Shown here piece after piece: positions 34,330-47,945 of a DNA stretch of 64,000 nucleotides (positions are counted from its first letter, which is position 1; each line of letters starts with the position of its first letter). The DNA comes from Varroa destructor (Eukaryota > Arthropoda > Arachnida > Mesostigmata > Varroidae): contig NW_019211455.1 of NCBI RefSeq assembly GCF_002443255.2, positions 37,415,472 to 37,479,471 of the forward strand, given 5' to 3'. Under the pieces are notes generated by a model, which was not told the origin of the DNA, made no database searches, and saw only the letters and a list, made by a program, of their open reading frames with translations. The translations under genes were made by a program, and so were the position numbers.

Positions 34330-37300
34330 TGCGCTCGATTGTACGTTGGAATACTCAGCCCATCCGTATGAGTTAAGGGACGCCGTCCTGACGTCGAGCG
34401 AATTTCACTAACGCACAATAGCACAAACACAAGGATATTATTATCTGACCAGTCCATTGAGACATACCGTGGAGAGCCCGCTTTTCTGTCGATTGGAGAG
34501 GGCAACAGGAATGTTGAAGGATGCAGGCATATTACGACCTTAAATGACTTCAGCTGTCCCACATGATTAAATGGATACATCCGCTGGTATCTACGTAGCG
34601 GCAGTAGGAATGACTATTTTCACCTGTGAAGAGTAAACATACGTTTTTCTCGCGGTTTCTCTACTTAAACGATCTCCATAGATTAGCTACCCAGTGTAAC
34701 CCCATATAGCACGAAATGACGACAGAGAGCACATAATTAATAAGAGTCAATGGCAAAAAAGACCAATTGATATGCCTTCGTTTTCTTTTAAGTCTATATG
34801 CCTATTATTGAGAAGGTTTGATGTTTAACTAAAGTGCGTTAACAGCTATAAAACTGAGTAGCACAGTAAGTCTGTCAAGAGTTTAGAACGTCCTCTGGAT
34901 GGCAAGGCCCGTCATACCAGGGCCCTTCAAAAGGCTCTAACATGAGGGGCCTAAGCACGTAGCCTAAATGAGGACTACTTCGCTCTACCAGAGGTTGCTG
35001 CGGTTTGAAAATATAGAATTCTATTTATGAACACGGGACGTAAATGAAGAAGGACCTGGTGGTTTCGGTGGTCTATGCTTTGCACACACTGCTATGCGTC
35101 CTTAAAGCTCTCAGGTCCTTAGAGTGAGCATTTGTGCAAATAAAACGAGCGATGCCTCGCAAGCAGGGTAAATGATCTGATGCCCTATCGTTAGTGGATC
35201 ATGGTCGAATGTTGCCAATATCACCTAAAATGTGCTGAGACCTACGCTGAAGTAAGAAAAAAGCCTACTGATCTAAAGCGTATCAGCTAAGAAAATCACC
35301 TATAATTCTAAATGATTCAGTCGTTGCCTGATAAGCATTTAGGAAACTTAACAGTTCAGAGAGCATTCATCAGCTCAGGATAGTTGTCCTGATTAATGTA
35401 ACGGTGCATGTTCGTCGCGACATCCTACTGGGGTATAACTAGTCGAATTGTCTTTTCTAGAGAAACGCGAACTGTTTTAGAAAATATGAATATTAGACAC
35501 ATAAAATATAGATGAACCATCACTATCAATTAACACTTTGATATAATTCAGTAATGCTTTTTCTTTAATTATATAAAATAGCAAGAAGACATTCCGTTTC
35601 AGCTTGTTCGTTGAATGGTTTCAATATCACACAGTACTTTTATAGTGGTTGACAGTGTGTCTCTCTATTAATATATATGATGGCATTTCATAATTAAACA
35701 GACATAACTGCAGTGTACTTTTGTGAGCTTACAGTGAATATGGTCTATCTTCAGTTAACGTTTTACATAATTACCGCTACTTCACCACCTTCACTGCTGT
35801 TAGCGTCTCGTAAGCAAGATGCCCTCCAGGCTCTTATGCATTCGAGAATCTCTTTTGCTTTTCGTCTAGCATATATCTATAGTTTACTGGTTAGTGAGTT
35901 TCATATCGGGCAAAGCTGCGGACAACAGGGTGAATAAGGCAATTTTGCCAACCCAGAAACCTGTTCAGACCTTCAGAACAACCCGCGGCCGTGGTAAGCA
36001 GACTTGTGTACTACATTTCCATTTTTGCTATATTATTATTATCCGGCATTTGTAACTCTTCGTTCTTTGAAGCTACGACCACTTTACTGGTTAAGTAATA
36101 GTAAGGCAAATCTCGTTCAATCCTATTCATTAAGATCTCAAAAATATTTCTTCTATTTACACCGTCAAAAACCCCTAAGATCGCTTTATTTTTCGTACAG
36201 CACATAGGATAGCTATTGTAAATCGCGTCATGCGATCCTTGGGGTCCTGTTTCAGGGGTTAAGTGCAATGAAAGTGCAGTGGCCACCTTTTTTTCGTTTC
36301 GAAAGAATAGCTTACCTATTTTTTTTCACATTGACTGTTAGTGGGCGGTGGTTAGATGATACCAGGAGGGTGTCCAAACATTCTTGACATATCTGCTGTT
36401 CCATGGTACCAGATACCGCCACTGCCCTGTCATTTAGTTCTCAAGAAGCGCACCTGGCTTCAGAGGAATTCAGAAGCGCCTTACGAAGTCGTTCCCTGAC
36501 TTTCTGCTTCCATCGTTAGCGCTCTTCTACAAAATATTACCGTTGAGTCATTTCGCCAGACGAGTATTTCGAAACGATGCATTTGCCACTCGTTATATTG
36601 TTTAATTAGTTTGTTTCCCAACACGAAGACGCAAGTTAACTTGTCCTGTTAAAGGGCTTTAAGATGCCATATCAAAGGGGATCATGACCATCGGTAGTAA
36701 AAAAAATTCATATACTTGTTGTACAGCGGAAACGCTAATAATAGCTTTTATAGCAGGCCGACAAATATGGACAGGTCGGTTTGCTCAGGCTGCAGATTAG
36801 TTTGGTTATTATTTCTTTACCACCGTGCTATCAGAAGGGTGGATAACTGAAAAAAAAAGTGCTCCGTTGAATGATCTTATTATAAAACGGATAGCACGGT
36901 ATATTCAATAGGTGAAGTGCTGAACACACGTCCAGCGGTTTGATGAACTTTAGAAGACTATATGCTATAATGAGAAATATACTATGCGTATACCTAATAA
37001 CTGTCGTTTAGTTTTTCATCGTACGTGTTGGCAAACAGTTGATAGGACGATTTTTCATAATGGGTACGAGCAAGCTTATTGTTTTTAGATGATAGAGCGT
37101 AATTGTCGAAGTTAGTATAATGTCACGTGGCATTCAACTGTTTCGTTAAAAAAAAATTGTGGTGTATTTCCTACAGCCATTTCCTGGCGTACTCCAATGA
37201 CTTATCTTCACCGTTTGCTTTACGTTGCATAAAATCGAATAGTGTTATTTTGGCGAAGCGCAAAAAAGCAGGAGTAATGCTAAAGCAAAGCTCGCGTACC

Positions 37301-38337
37301 CCGAAGAAGCACTACCGAGGATTCGTATTTTATGTAAAACGAACAAACTAGTTCTCGTATCCGTAAAGAACGCCTCTGACAAACCAATATCAGCAGCATG
37401 TGCCATCATCGGCATCAACAACGCGACCATTACGGTACATTGTGCTTGTATGTCTATTACGTGTCAGCACTAACGAGAGTACCTCATTTGTCTTGTAAAT
37501 GCAAAAACATCCCAGTAACAGACCACAGTTGATTTATTGTTTCTAGACAATTTGAATGCTGTATACATCAACATTTATTTACATCGTTGTTGTCATCACA
37601 GGAACAGTTTGCATCGGGTGTACACGGATGCAATATTCGGTGAGTTTGACTATATCTACGAACATAGTCAACCGCTTGTCTAAATAACTTGTAGTTCTAT
37701 AGTAGTATATAAATACGTTAGAAAAAAGAAACGTCAGACGAACGAAGAACAAAGAAACGAAGGCCAGATCGCTAAGCTTCATATAATAGCAAACTAAATG
37801 TCATTACACTCAATCAATGCAGTTACAACGTACTATAAATTATTATGCCGAAGATACGAATAACGCGGTGAAGAATCAGGGCCAAAGCTTGATTGCATTC
37901 GTGTCCTAAAATGCATCACATTTGTATTGTCTATGGGTGTTATGTGTGCGCGTCTGTTTCATTCAGCGTGTGATAAAATTCAAGCGGTAGTTCCAAATGC
38001 CAATGATTATTTAATCGGAAAGCTGCTCGAAAAGTGAGTCCACTTGAGCCAAAACGCGTTCTTTGCTACTACGCAGCCTATCGAAGGCATTAGGTACGAA
38101 TACATGCAACACACTGACTGATCTGATCGGCCCGCACTTACATCTCCTTTGTACAAATACTGTTTTGCCAAACATAGCACCGTTTCATTCATTGTCAACT
38201 ATAACTATAAATACAAATATATAAAGATTCGAAATTTCGTAAGTTCAATAAGCTTCGAAGCCTGTTTGTCTGTCCATGGTAAAAGGCTTAGCGACCGGCA
38301 GAGGGGCCTTTCCAATATTTAAGGTACGCGCAGTAAT
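34330..38337. other. Intergenic stretch between the secreted-protein and kinase genes
   Basis: Several short frames exist, including one with a hydrophobic start at 37430 (minus), but none has splice partners or recognisable domains. No repeat or RNA gene could be supported. It should include the promoter of the secreted-protein gene and the 3' UTR of the kinase gene. Confidence 0.4.
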
Positions 38338-41296
38338 TTAATAGGGATCGTTTCGGATCGACTGGGGTGCATAGGAGAACCCTTTGAATTCGTTGTCCAC
38401 CATCGAAGCTGACAATGAGACAGACCCATTCGATCGAGCTACGGATTGCGGGACTGGCTCTTTGGTAAACTCGGGGTCGATGTTGTTTAAATCAGCTTTA
38501 CCACTCTGTAAAGTGGAAACAAAATCACGTACGATTTAGTAGGTTTCGGACCTCGATGTACAATATTAACATATTGTATCCACGCGTCGTTACGCAATGT
38601 TAACTAAGAATAACCGAGTTAATTAAGCAGCTTGATTAGGCGCTTTTTACTGCTAACGCTATGAGCCTCCACAGTCAGATATGGGAGTAACGCTTCTAGA
38701 ATGAATGCAGGAATATTTTCGAAAAATCACTCAGAAACACGAGGTCGAGCTGACTTCACAACGATGACCAATGTTCTAAATAAGGCCTATTTAGACTATT
38801 CACAAATTTAATTTTTTTGATCACATCTTCATGAAACGCCTTTGCAATAATCTTAATTGAAAACGCTGCAGGCAGGCAGACGAAGGTTCAAAGGGTCAAA
38901 CACATATTACGGTCACACACCATAGGGCCTATGTGGGTCTTATTATAGAATAAGTATTGCACTGACCACTGTAGGAATAAAAGGCGGTTTCAAACGACGT
39001 CTCTCAAGCTCAGTCCAGTTGATGTCATTGAAGAATGCATGCGCTTTCACTTCGTCACCGTCCTCCTTAGCGCCGAGTCGCTTCTTTTTGTCCTTTTCCA
39101 GGAGACCAGTCAAAAGGCTGCGCGCCGTTGACGACACATTGTGCTTGAAGGTGAGCGGTTGATGCAGTATGTTGTCATAAAGTTGCTTATTGTTTCGGCT
39201 ATAGAAAGGAGGCTGCAGAAGACAAAGGCACAGCAGGAGGGACCGCAAAATATAATTTCTAATAAAAATTTCAGCAACAGACACATGTTTTCATTTTGTA
39301 AGCATATCATGTATTATAGAATTTGTTTCACACGCTTCTTCTTCGATTATAACATTAGCTTGAAACCGCTAAGTCGAAAAATCAGCTCTGCATAACTAAC
39401 CAGTCCAGTGAGCATTTCGTAGATCACCGATCCAAGGCACCACCAGTCGACGGTCTTGTCGTACTGTTCCTTACGAATTACCTCCGGTGCCAAGTACTCT
39501 GGCGTTCCACAGAAAGTAGATGTCGTTTCCGATTCCTTAAGACCCTCTTTGCAAAGACCGAAATCTGTCAGGACAATATGACCCGTATTGTCCAGAAGAA
39601 TATTTTCTGGCTTTAGATCTCTGAAAATTGTTAGAGATGTGTGAAAAGTTGACAAATATAATGAAAACTATGTCGCCTTTAGCTTTAGTAATAATTAGCA
39701 TAGGTAATTCCTTACTGAGACGGGCGTGTTCCTGATGTACCTTTGCGTTTGCAGCAATTATACAGTTGCTCTATTCATCAAAAATGAACCTGAGCTAAGC
39801 TCAATTGACTAACCTGTATATGATGCCCTGTGAGTGTAAGTAGGCAAGGGCACAGGTTATCTCCGCTGCATAGAACTTGGCTCGAGGCTCGTTAAAGTTC
39901 CCACTCTTCTGCAGGTGAAAAAACAGTTCGCCACCATTGACAAAGTCAAGTACAAAATAGAGTTTGTCCGACGTCTGGAAAGAGTAATTGAGGCCAACCA
40001 AGAACGGGTGGTGCAAAACTTTTACCAGGATGTCCCGTTCCTGCATAATGTGCCTGCTTTCGTTGCGTCGAAGGATGTGTTTCTTGTTTAGAACTTTGAC
40101 AGCATAGTGCTTTTCGGTGGTGCGATGTTTGGCCAACATCACTTTTCCGTATGACCCACGGCCGATTACCTTCATGAAGTCAAAGTCCTTTGGCTTCACA
40201 CTAAAATTAAACATGAAGAGGACTATCAGTTCTGGCCTGATTCAGTTAGAGACAAATAACCCGGCATTCAATAGTATGCTTAATCAAACCAAGTAAAAGT
40301 ATACAAATTCATCATTTATTCATGCATAATAATCTGTATCGATTGAACTTACTGTTGCTTCTCAGTCCTGCCCAGATTTACGACCTCGCCCGAAGAGGTG
40401 GGTGACTCGCGATCTTCCTCAGAAGAGGTGAACGACGATCCAGGCGCGGTATCGTTTAGTTTTTCCGATTGCCTGGAAGCATTGTTGTCCGGTCGGCTCT
40501 CGAGGAGACGTTCGTCAGTCAGTTCTGTCTGAAGAAATCCAGCCACATGTTTATCGCCGCGCAGAATCTCACATTCAAGGAGTGCGTTCAAGAACTGCTG
40601 TAGGCCTACAAATGAATTAATTGACAAAGTCAGACTTAGTGAAGTAGAATCAAACTCTGTCCGAATTCGGGGGGATTTGCGATTAAATTAAATGGTTGCA
40701 TAATATTTGCTCTTAGCGATGTCTGTGAGTTGCCCCCTAAGGGCAATCATGCTTTAGTTTGGAATTGTTAGAGGTTATTATTAATTAAAAAAACACTGTT
40801 TCCTTGCCAGACTTTGCGGACTAAGACAAGCAGACCTTTCTTTCCTACTAAATTAGATAGTCGGAGTGTCGATTGGCAACCCGTAGCGGCGGTTACCGCT
40901 GGGTTTGGTCCCCTTATTCTCTCAAGAGCCTCGTAACTATGTGCAGTGATCCTGTACTAGCCATGACTCTGTGACGTTACTGTTATTTTGTATTTATACA
41001 TTCCGTCTAGGTCGATGTCAATCCGAATACAACTCACCGACATTTAAGTAGTAAGCTATCGCAATACAAAGAAAAATATAAAACATCCTCGTATTTTTAT
41101 ACGTATAATATAATAATTGTATAATATCGTTGTTAGCAATTCTTGTAGATCGTAAATTTTGACAATACTTATATAGACTGCGTATTTATTCTGATCCGTG
41201 TTGTCCTGGCAGCCAACATAGTAGCTCTGTCGGGACAATTTTGGGCTAGCCACGCAACGATCACGAGTAACGTGTTTCTATTGTTAGTCATGTCGG

Positions 41297-41342
<46 letters not shown>

Positions 41343-43152
41343 CGATATTATCTGCTTAGTGATGGTATTTAGCAACGTGAACTCGGTTCCAATTGTTGGT
41401 TTTCGTTTTCTGGTTCTATCCGACACTGGAAGAACTGTCCCTACTTTAGAATTACACTACATACATTTGATGTAACACTAAATCCTTTAAGTGTGTCCGT
41501 GGATATAAATCTATGGCGGGTACAAAAAAACATCAACCCGAAGCACTTTAATCCTATTTCTTCAAGATATGCGGATCTAGAGATCGCCTTAAACAGATTG
41601 CATCGGGTTTAAGTCCACCGCGAAGATTTGAACGTTCATGCGTCTGTTCAACTCTTCAAAATCGATTCGTCTTACGTTCACTAACTGATGCCGGCTACGC
41701 AATAAATGTTCAATGTTAAAAGGTACCTTCCATTTCTAAATGAATAATTATTAAGAAAACACCAATGTGTCGTAGATTATCTCTTTTCTTCCAAGTGTAC
41801 CAGTAAATAATATTTATTTGGATAAACTCTAAAGCGAAATTCATGTGCTAGATTGATGGAACCACATCTCTCCTAGTCTCCTAGGGAACATCGGCAGTTC
41901 TAGACGAAATTCTCCTGAAATTATGATTTTGAGGGAGAGAAGCTAATTAAATCAATATCGGGTGTCTGAAACAAAGCCTACCTTTAGATCGTTTCGATAC
42001 AAATTCCTCCGAACGATTGTTGAAGAGTGTCTTGGAAGGTAGCTTTGGTACCAGGTCCTTCGGGTAAAGTTTTTTGAGTGTATCACTGAGTGCCATAAAT
42101 TCCTGGAAGCGACGATGAACGTACCACGTTTGGCCATACGACTCAACAGCAATCCGATACATCTACAAGTTTTAACGAAAAAAAAAAAGCTATGAGCATA
42201 TGTTAAGTCTTTCTAGGATCTGAGATGATTATCTCGTTGAAAGCGCACAACTCCAGTAATGTGAGCTATGCTAAGATTGCTTCGCCCGTTAATAGTTCTA
42301 ACACTAATTGTCCTCGAGTACGCTTCTTGAGCACAATTTATAACGTAACGGCGCAATCCTACTCGAGTCGTTACCTACGCTTTCATTAATATAAAAGCGA
42401 TTCATATCTTACTTGCTAATGTTCACCTTCACAACACAGATACTGCCCCATGGAACGCTCGAAGCGTCATGAGTTCCTCCGACAATGTAGCAGCTTACAT
42501 TTACGGCGAGGTAGTACATACGATTCTATTTTCAGCATCTCGTACCGTTAGGACTTCTATAGGAGTACTTTGCCTAATGCCAGTTCACCTACACCGAAAC
42601 TGCCTCTACAACATGTGGAACGTTTGCGGTTGTTACCCATATCAGGTAAGATCATTAACAGCAAAGGGCCAGCTCTGAGTCAACTACCTTATCACACAGT
42701 CTAATTCCTGCATAATCTTCAAACTGCGCCTGAACACTACCAGCGCTGCGAAAATCTCTGCTACTAGCGACCTCTACAATAACTTAGAGCAAGAATATGG
42801 GCGCAGCGCTGTTCTATGCTTGATCTAGATTTAGCATGACTACTTCGAGCGGTGTCAACAGGGTGCAAAGAGCATTTAACCGCAAAAATACCAAACACAA
42901 AACATCTCTCGATTGAATATATCGGCAGAGATCGAATAATATCTTTAATAAGCGTCTCTATCTGTGTTCGCTAGTTTTGTTCATAATATGTTAAAGTTTG
43001 ATACAGGTTTTACATACAATGATTCTGTTTTCCACGAGATACGGCGTCTCTATGGTGCACTGCAATCGTCCGCCAGACGATGGTGCGGATGACGCAGGTT
43101 TGCAAAGAAAACCGCCATCTTCTAGAAGGGCCTCACCCCTCAATGGGACCAT
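38338..43152 (-). CDS. SGK3: SGK3-like (PX-domain) serine/threonine kinase
   Basis: AGC-family kinase acting downstream of PI3K/PDK1, with the PX domain directing it to endosomal PI3P. Minus-strand exons 43152-43018, 42162-41982, 40605-40353, 40200-39814, 39620-39401, 39212-38967 and 38505-38338 join in phase and give 529 residues. The PX domain (about 25-115) contains [18 protein letters not shown] and the basic KLPSK loop. An Asp/Ser-rich linker follows. The kinase domain starts near 195 with GRGSYGKV, the YAVKVL lysine, [10 protein letters not shown] across an exon junction, TDFGLCKE, the activation-loop [12 protein letters not shown], and PPFYSRN. The C-tail ends with the hydrophobic motif FKGFSY near 514-519, with its Ser target. 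All catalytic residues are present. The frame stays open upstream of the chosen Met to an acceptor-like CCAG near 43181, so an extra 5' coding exon is possible. Human SGK3 has 496 residues. Confidence 0.95.
41299..41341. repeat. (TA)n microsatellite
   Basis: About 21 TA units in the SGK3 intron between the PX exon and the linker exon. Confidence 0.95.
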
Positions 43153-46100
43153 GCCCGTAGTTAGCGCTTGATTGAGACCTGGAACCAGTCAACAAATTAT
43201 TTAAGAGATTAAATATTGACCTAGTTTTTAGTGTGTGAATCTGTTCTGTGACTAGTGTTTTTGTTCGTGAGCACACATAGCCGTTTATTTATGAACTTCT
43301 ACGTTGATGTGATCGAGCAGCACATAGCCGTATCTGACTGGTTGATTTCTTGAGCCATTCGTTGGCTTTAAATCCAGTTGCTTATGCATTATTGTGCATC
43401 CAATCCTGATGAAAAGTGCTGCTCTGTCGATGTTCTTCGATCTTGGCCGTCTCTAAACAAAGAATAGTTCGTATCGACATAGCATGGCAACCATTTACCA
43501 TTCGTTTACAATCAAAACTTCAATTAATGCGAAATCCGAAAATCGAAACTTGTCGATAAAAACGTTGTGCATACTTGCTATTTTTTTTTATTACCAGCCT
43601 CGGTCCTGTAAAACCACATGCCGGTCGTTAGAATTGAGATGCTGTACTCGGCACAAATTTACACAGTGGTGACCAACAGTAACGCAACGGTTTTTAACGG
43701 GATAAAAAATTGGGTTCCAACGTCAGGAATAAAATTCGCGCAAGAAAAGACGCAATCGGTTCTTTTTTAACTGATGCAGATGCTATTTCGTATATAAAGC
43801 GGCACGCATTAACGATGATGCTTCAGTGACAAGGTTCGTATCTGCAGACGGCATGGCGGAAGACGAGTAATTGCGTTTGCAAGCATCAAAGGGTTGACCA
43901 GGTGATCGATAGGACATAGCCATCATATATATTGTCTTCGCAGATTTGGCAGAAAGAACTACTATAGCACATTTGAATGCAGTAGCATTATAGAGGTTCA
44001 CATAGGAATATCCCAATAATTTATTATTAGGACACTGTCAGGAAAAGTGGTCCCGAAAGAAGATTGCTCGAAGCAGTGCGGATGTTGATACTATTTCTCA
44101 TCTCATACCATGACGACGTCGTGACAATCGCGATGATGAATTGAGAAGCCAGTGCCGACCCATCCGGGTACTACCAAAAACCAAACAGCAGTTGAACACC
44201 TCACTTCTTAATGGGTAATCACTCACTCACCTCACACTTTCAAAAGGCCCTGCTGTCTACAAGAAAAAAACAATAATAGCTTGAAAAAAAACAAACAACA
44301 GCTGAGCTTTGTAGATAATCTAGTGTAAATTTCCTAACGATTTAGACCGACTTCAGCCGTCTCGAAGGTTCCGTAAACACAGAATGATCACTTGATCGAT
44401 TCATTCGCTCATCCATAATCACAAACAAGCTTTCACTTTTATATACGCCAGCAGATGTAGCACGTTACTGTGGACGTGTCTTTCCCGTCGTTTTTGTTCT
44501 AATTTTAATTTCAGATGGTTTAAAGCCGAAGTAACAGACAATACGCTCTTAGAAAAGCGTACATCTGTATATTAAAATCGAAGAGCCGCGCTCTATTTTA
44601 AGTCACCCAAATAATGACAACTGGAAGAACACGTGAGCCTGAGGTAGTTTCAGGCCATTCTAACTAGTATATTTCAGTTTCTTTAAAGCGCAGATATTCT
44701 GCGAGAGTTGACGAGTCTACTGCAAATAGGTTTCGATTTAGAAAATTCTATAGTTATCTAAGCATTTTTCCCGATGCTTGTCGAAGACACGAGAGAGCCA
44801 GAAGCCGAGACGGGATAGAATAGCGTATACATCCATCACATTATATGTGCTATATTTTGTGAATCTGTAATGGTCAGACCACTGTTTACTTTGGAGGGCC
44901 TAATAATAAGCGCGTTGTTGTGTGGTCGATTTTTATAGCGGTCCAAAATGCTTCTGCGACTAGATCTTTTTCACTAGAACAAACATCTTTAAGTTTTTTT
45001 CATTTTTCAACTAAACTCTCATTCAGATTTTCAACATCTCACTTCTATTATATAGCTTACAGTTACTCTTAGATAAGGAAGCGACAGGTGTCGCGCAGAG
45101 ATGCCGCTCACTTTTACTGAAAACTCTATCCTATTACTACCTAGTTTCGTATGGCCTGGTCAGATAAGTCGTAGTGCGCTAATGAAACACCCTCATAAAA
45201 TGTTCGTGACTCAGTTTCACACCCGTCTGGGGTCATACGATTGTGACGACGCCATAATAGCGATAATACCATTTCTGTGCCTATACATAGGTGTTATACA
45301 GATGACCCTCCTATTTCGACGACCTTTTTCAAAGTAAGTGTAAGTAAATAATAGACATCTCAGTACGACTTACTTTTTTGAAGTTTAAGCATGGATACGT
45401 TTTCTTCACTATTTTGCTGGTTGTAGTTGTCACCATTAGTAAATCGTTCAATTATTTAAAAACGTTATAATACGAACGCATTTGATTTATTCTATAGTAA
45501 TAGTCACATATTATGTTAGAACTAGCTCGCACAAAGCACGTGAAGCCCTCCCAGGGCCGATTTTAATTTGACCAACGTAGCTAAGCGTTACAGAAAATAG
45601 CAGTTCGATACTGAACCACACTGTAAATAAAGCTAGCATAAATTTCACGATCTTTCTAATGGATAAGTAAGATCAAATCGAGCTGGACACGTACAATCTT
45701 CTAACACGGTTAAAAAGCTTTCCTGAAGAATATCCTTCTCTCCATGAAGCGTCAGAATTGCGCACAAGTGTTGGCTGGCGCCGAGCATCATCCTCTGTTC
45801 ACGTATTCGGCGCTTTTATTCACTGAATAAATGAACATTTGTTTAGATCACAGCAGTAACAGTGGTGCTCTCTCACACGTCACCATAGAAACAACAGAGG
45901 GGCGCACACGCCACTGCGACGGAGATGCCCTCCTATCGCCTCTGGATGATGTTAGACTTGTAAGGAAAGTCTTTCATTGGACGACCAGGTTTTTACGGTT
46001 ATTCGTTGCACTAAATAGATAGGATCCTGAGCACAACAACGACAGGCCAAGCCATCAATGGAGGGAAAGTGTGACAGAGGAGAGGAGCAAAAAACCTACA

Positions 46101-47624
46101 CGGGCCTGACAGCTGCCCTATGAATGAAAATAGCTAACACTACCGTACGAACCAGCAAGGAGCATGAGGCATCTTAAGGTAAGATCGTAACGACAACGAC
46201 AGGGCAACCATCGAAAAAGGTGGCCAAGATAAACGCGTTTACAGACAATTTCCTGTTGGATGACATTTGATTGTAAGCAGTCCTTCCGTCATCTAAGTTA
46301 GAGTACTAACTATTTCAAGTACTTCTGGAAGACCAGTTTGTATGTGGAAAGCCCGCTCTTATTGAGATTCTCCTGATTGCCCTAAAACGTGTTCACCACA
46401 AAGACGCCTATTGAGGATAAAGTGAAAATCATCCTCTATGTGTTTATGAAGAGATCGCACTATTCCTAAATGAGACCTTACTTAGACGCATTTAGGCACA
46501 CGTAGCAATTATGTACACTCAATTCTAAAGTTTCATTTACGACTAGAGCGCTGCACCGGCTAGAATCACAAATACGGTTTTTATGCTTTAGATCTTATGC
46601 CAACCAATTACTCTAGCCGATACCATAGTACCCTCGAAACAGTTTAGCCATTCAATGAGGTTTATAATCTGTGAGAAATTTAGTTATTTAAAAGCTTCGA
46701 AATACGACGGTTAAAAAATGGTAATAATGAAATTTCTGTACTCACACGTCTGTCCATCCTGTTATTTATTCTAATTACACCGTTTAAGAGAATAGGCTAT
46801 TTCTAAGACGCACTGATGAAACAAACGGTACACCCTATTAACACATGTTTGTCCTTGAAGGACACTTTTCTATGCGGCGGATTTTCCCTGTATTCGTTAT
46901 TATTGAATGGTCTGCTTTAAACGGCTTTCTAGTGACAATAGCAAGTGCAGTAACAGTATAGTGGTGCAATAACGTTGCTGAACTCGGCTGGACACAAATA
47001 TTGCGTAGGTCTATCGGCGCCTAAACTGATGGTCCTTGCGAGCCGCCGTAACTACGAGGAATCTCTAGCAACGAGTAACCCTTTGACTGTGCCAGCAAAG
47101 TAAGCCACGTTTATCCAGTAGTGAAAGGGCTAACACGCAAGATCTAACGGAGCGTTGTAGCTCTCACAGGGTTCACAGGCTTGAAAATGACCCCGACTAC
47201 AGAAATGGTCACGATCGCTGTTACTACAGTGATTGCTAGAATGGCTAGTTTTTATCATTGTCGTTAACCGTAGATTAAAAATTGGCCACAAGGCCTCAAT
47301 GAGACCCTTCGGGGAGTATCTTTCACGTAAAGTCATTTAAATTGAAATCAGATATAAGCGTTAACTGCAATGTTCCTATAGGGGAATTGTATTGAAAACT
47401 TAGAAGAAGGCCAAGCTACGAACATACGACAAAAGCGGATTTCTCTTAGCGGTTTTGCTTTCTACGGATACGTTGGGCCATGTCCGCAATTGAAATTTAT
47501 GTGCTACAAGTATTCAATTGGTAGAAAATCTTCTTCCTGTCTCTTTATTCCGTTTTTGTTCTTTTATCAATTGTGTATATAGTTCAGTTCCCACAATGCG
47601 AACTTCACAGTGAAGATTTGCTGA
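43153..47624. other. Gene-poor stretch upstream of SGK3
   Basis: No exon chain could be assembled. Isolated frames at 43783-44016 (minus), 45101-45337 (plus) and 45831-46022 (plus) have no domains or splice context. Confidence 0.4.
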
Positions 47625-47903
47625 TTAGAAAAATAACTTGAGGTTCATGTCTACAGTAACTGGAGTATCCAATAAATGGATCGAAGAATCACCGGTACAC
47701 CTTTGCGTGTCTGGGTACGTGGAGGTAGGCGGGGATGGATTAAATATGAAAGGTTGTGGGCGATCAAGAAATCTGAGCACGTTTGTTCCTAGGCGCAAAG
47801 GTGGCAGTAAAACCACAATAGCACCCACAATTGCTGCTGAAATGGATACGAGGGCATTCCGTGCATACGAACGACGACAAACCACGACATTCAGCGATGT
47901 CAT
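47625..47903 (-). CDS. Candidate small type II membrane protein or first exon
   Basis: From an ATG at 47903 the minus strand reads a short basic N-terminus (VVCRRSYARN), a hydrophobic segment of about 20 residues (ALVSISAAIVGAIVVLLPPL), then a Pro/Thr-rich stem and a stop, 92 residues in all. This is the layout of Golgi type II enzymes, whose first exon often encodes just anchor and stem. No following exon was identified, and the opposite strand is also open, so the call is weak. Confidence 0.3.
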   Translation of the reverse strand: MTSLNVVVCRRSYARNALVSISAAIVGAIVVLLPPLRLGTNVLRFLDRPQPFIFNPSPPTSTYPDTQRCTGDSSIHLLDTPVTVDMNLKLFF

Positions 47904-47945
47904 AATGGTGACGAGCGGTGTCGATCTACGATGATCAACCGACAA

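Noticed and set aside
37245..37430. Minus frame with a hydrophobic, signal-like start
   Set aside because: No splice partner, no cleavage-site context and no coding bias; short hydrophobic frames are common in AT-rich DNA.
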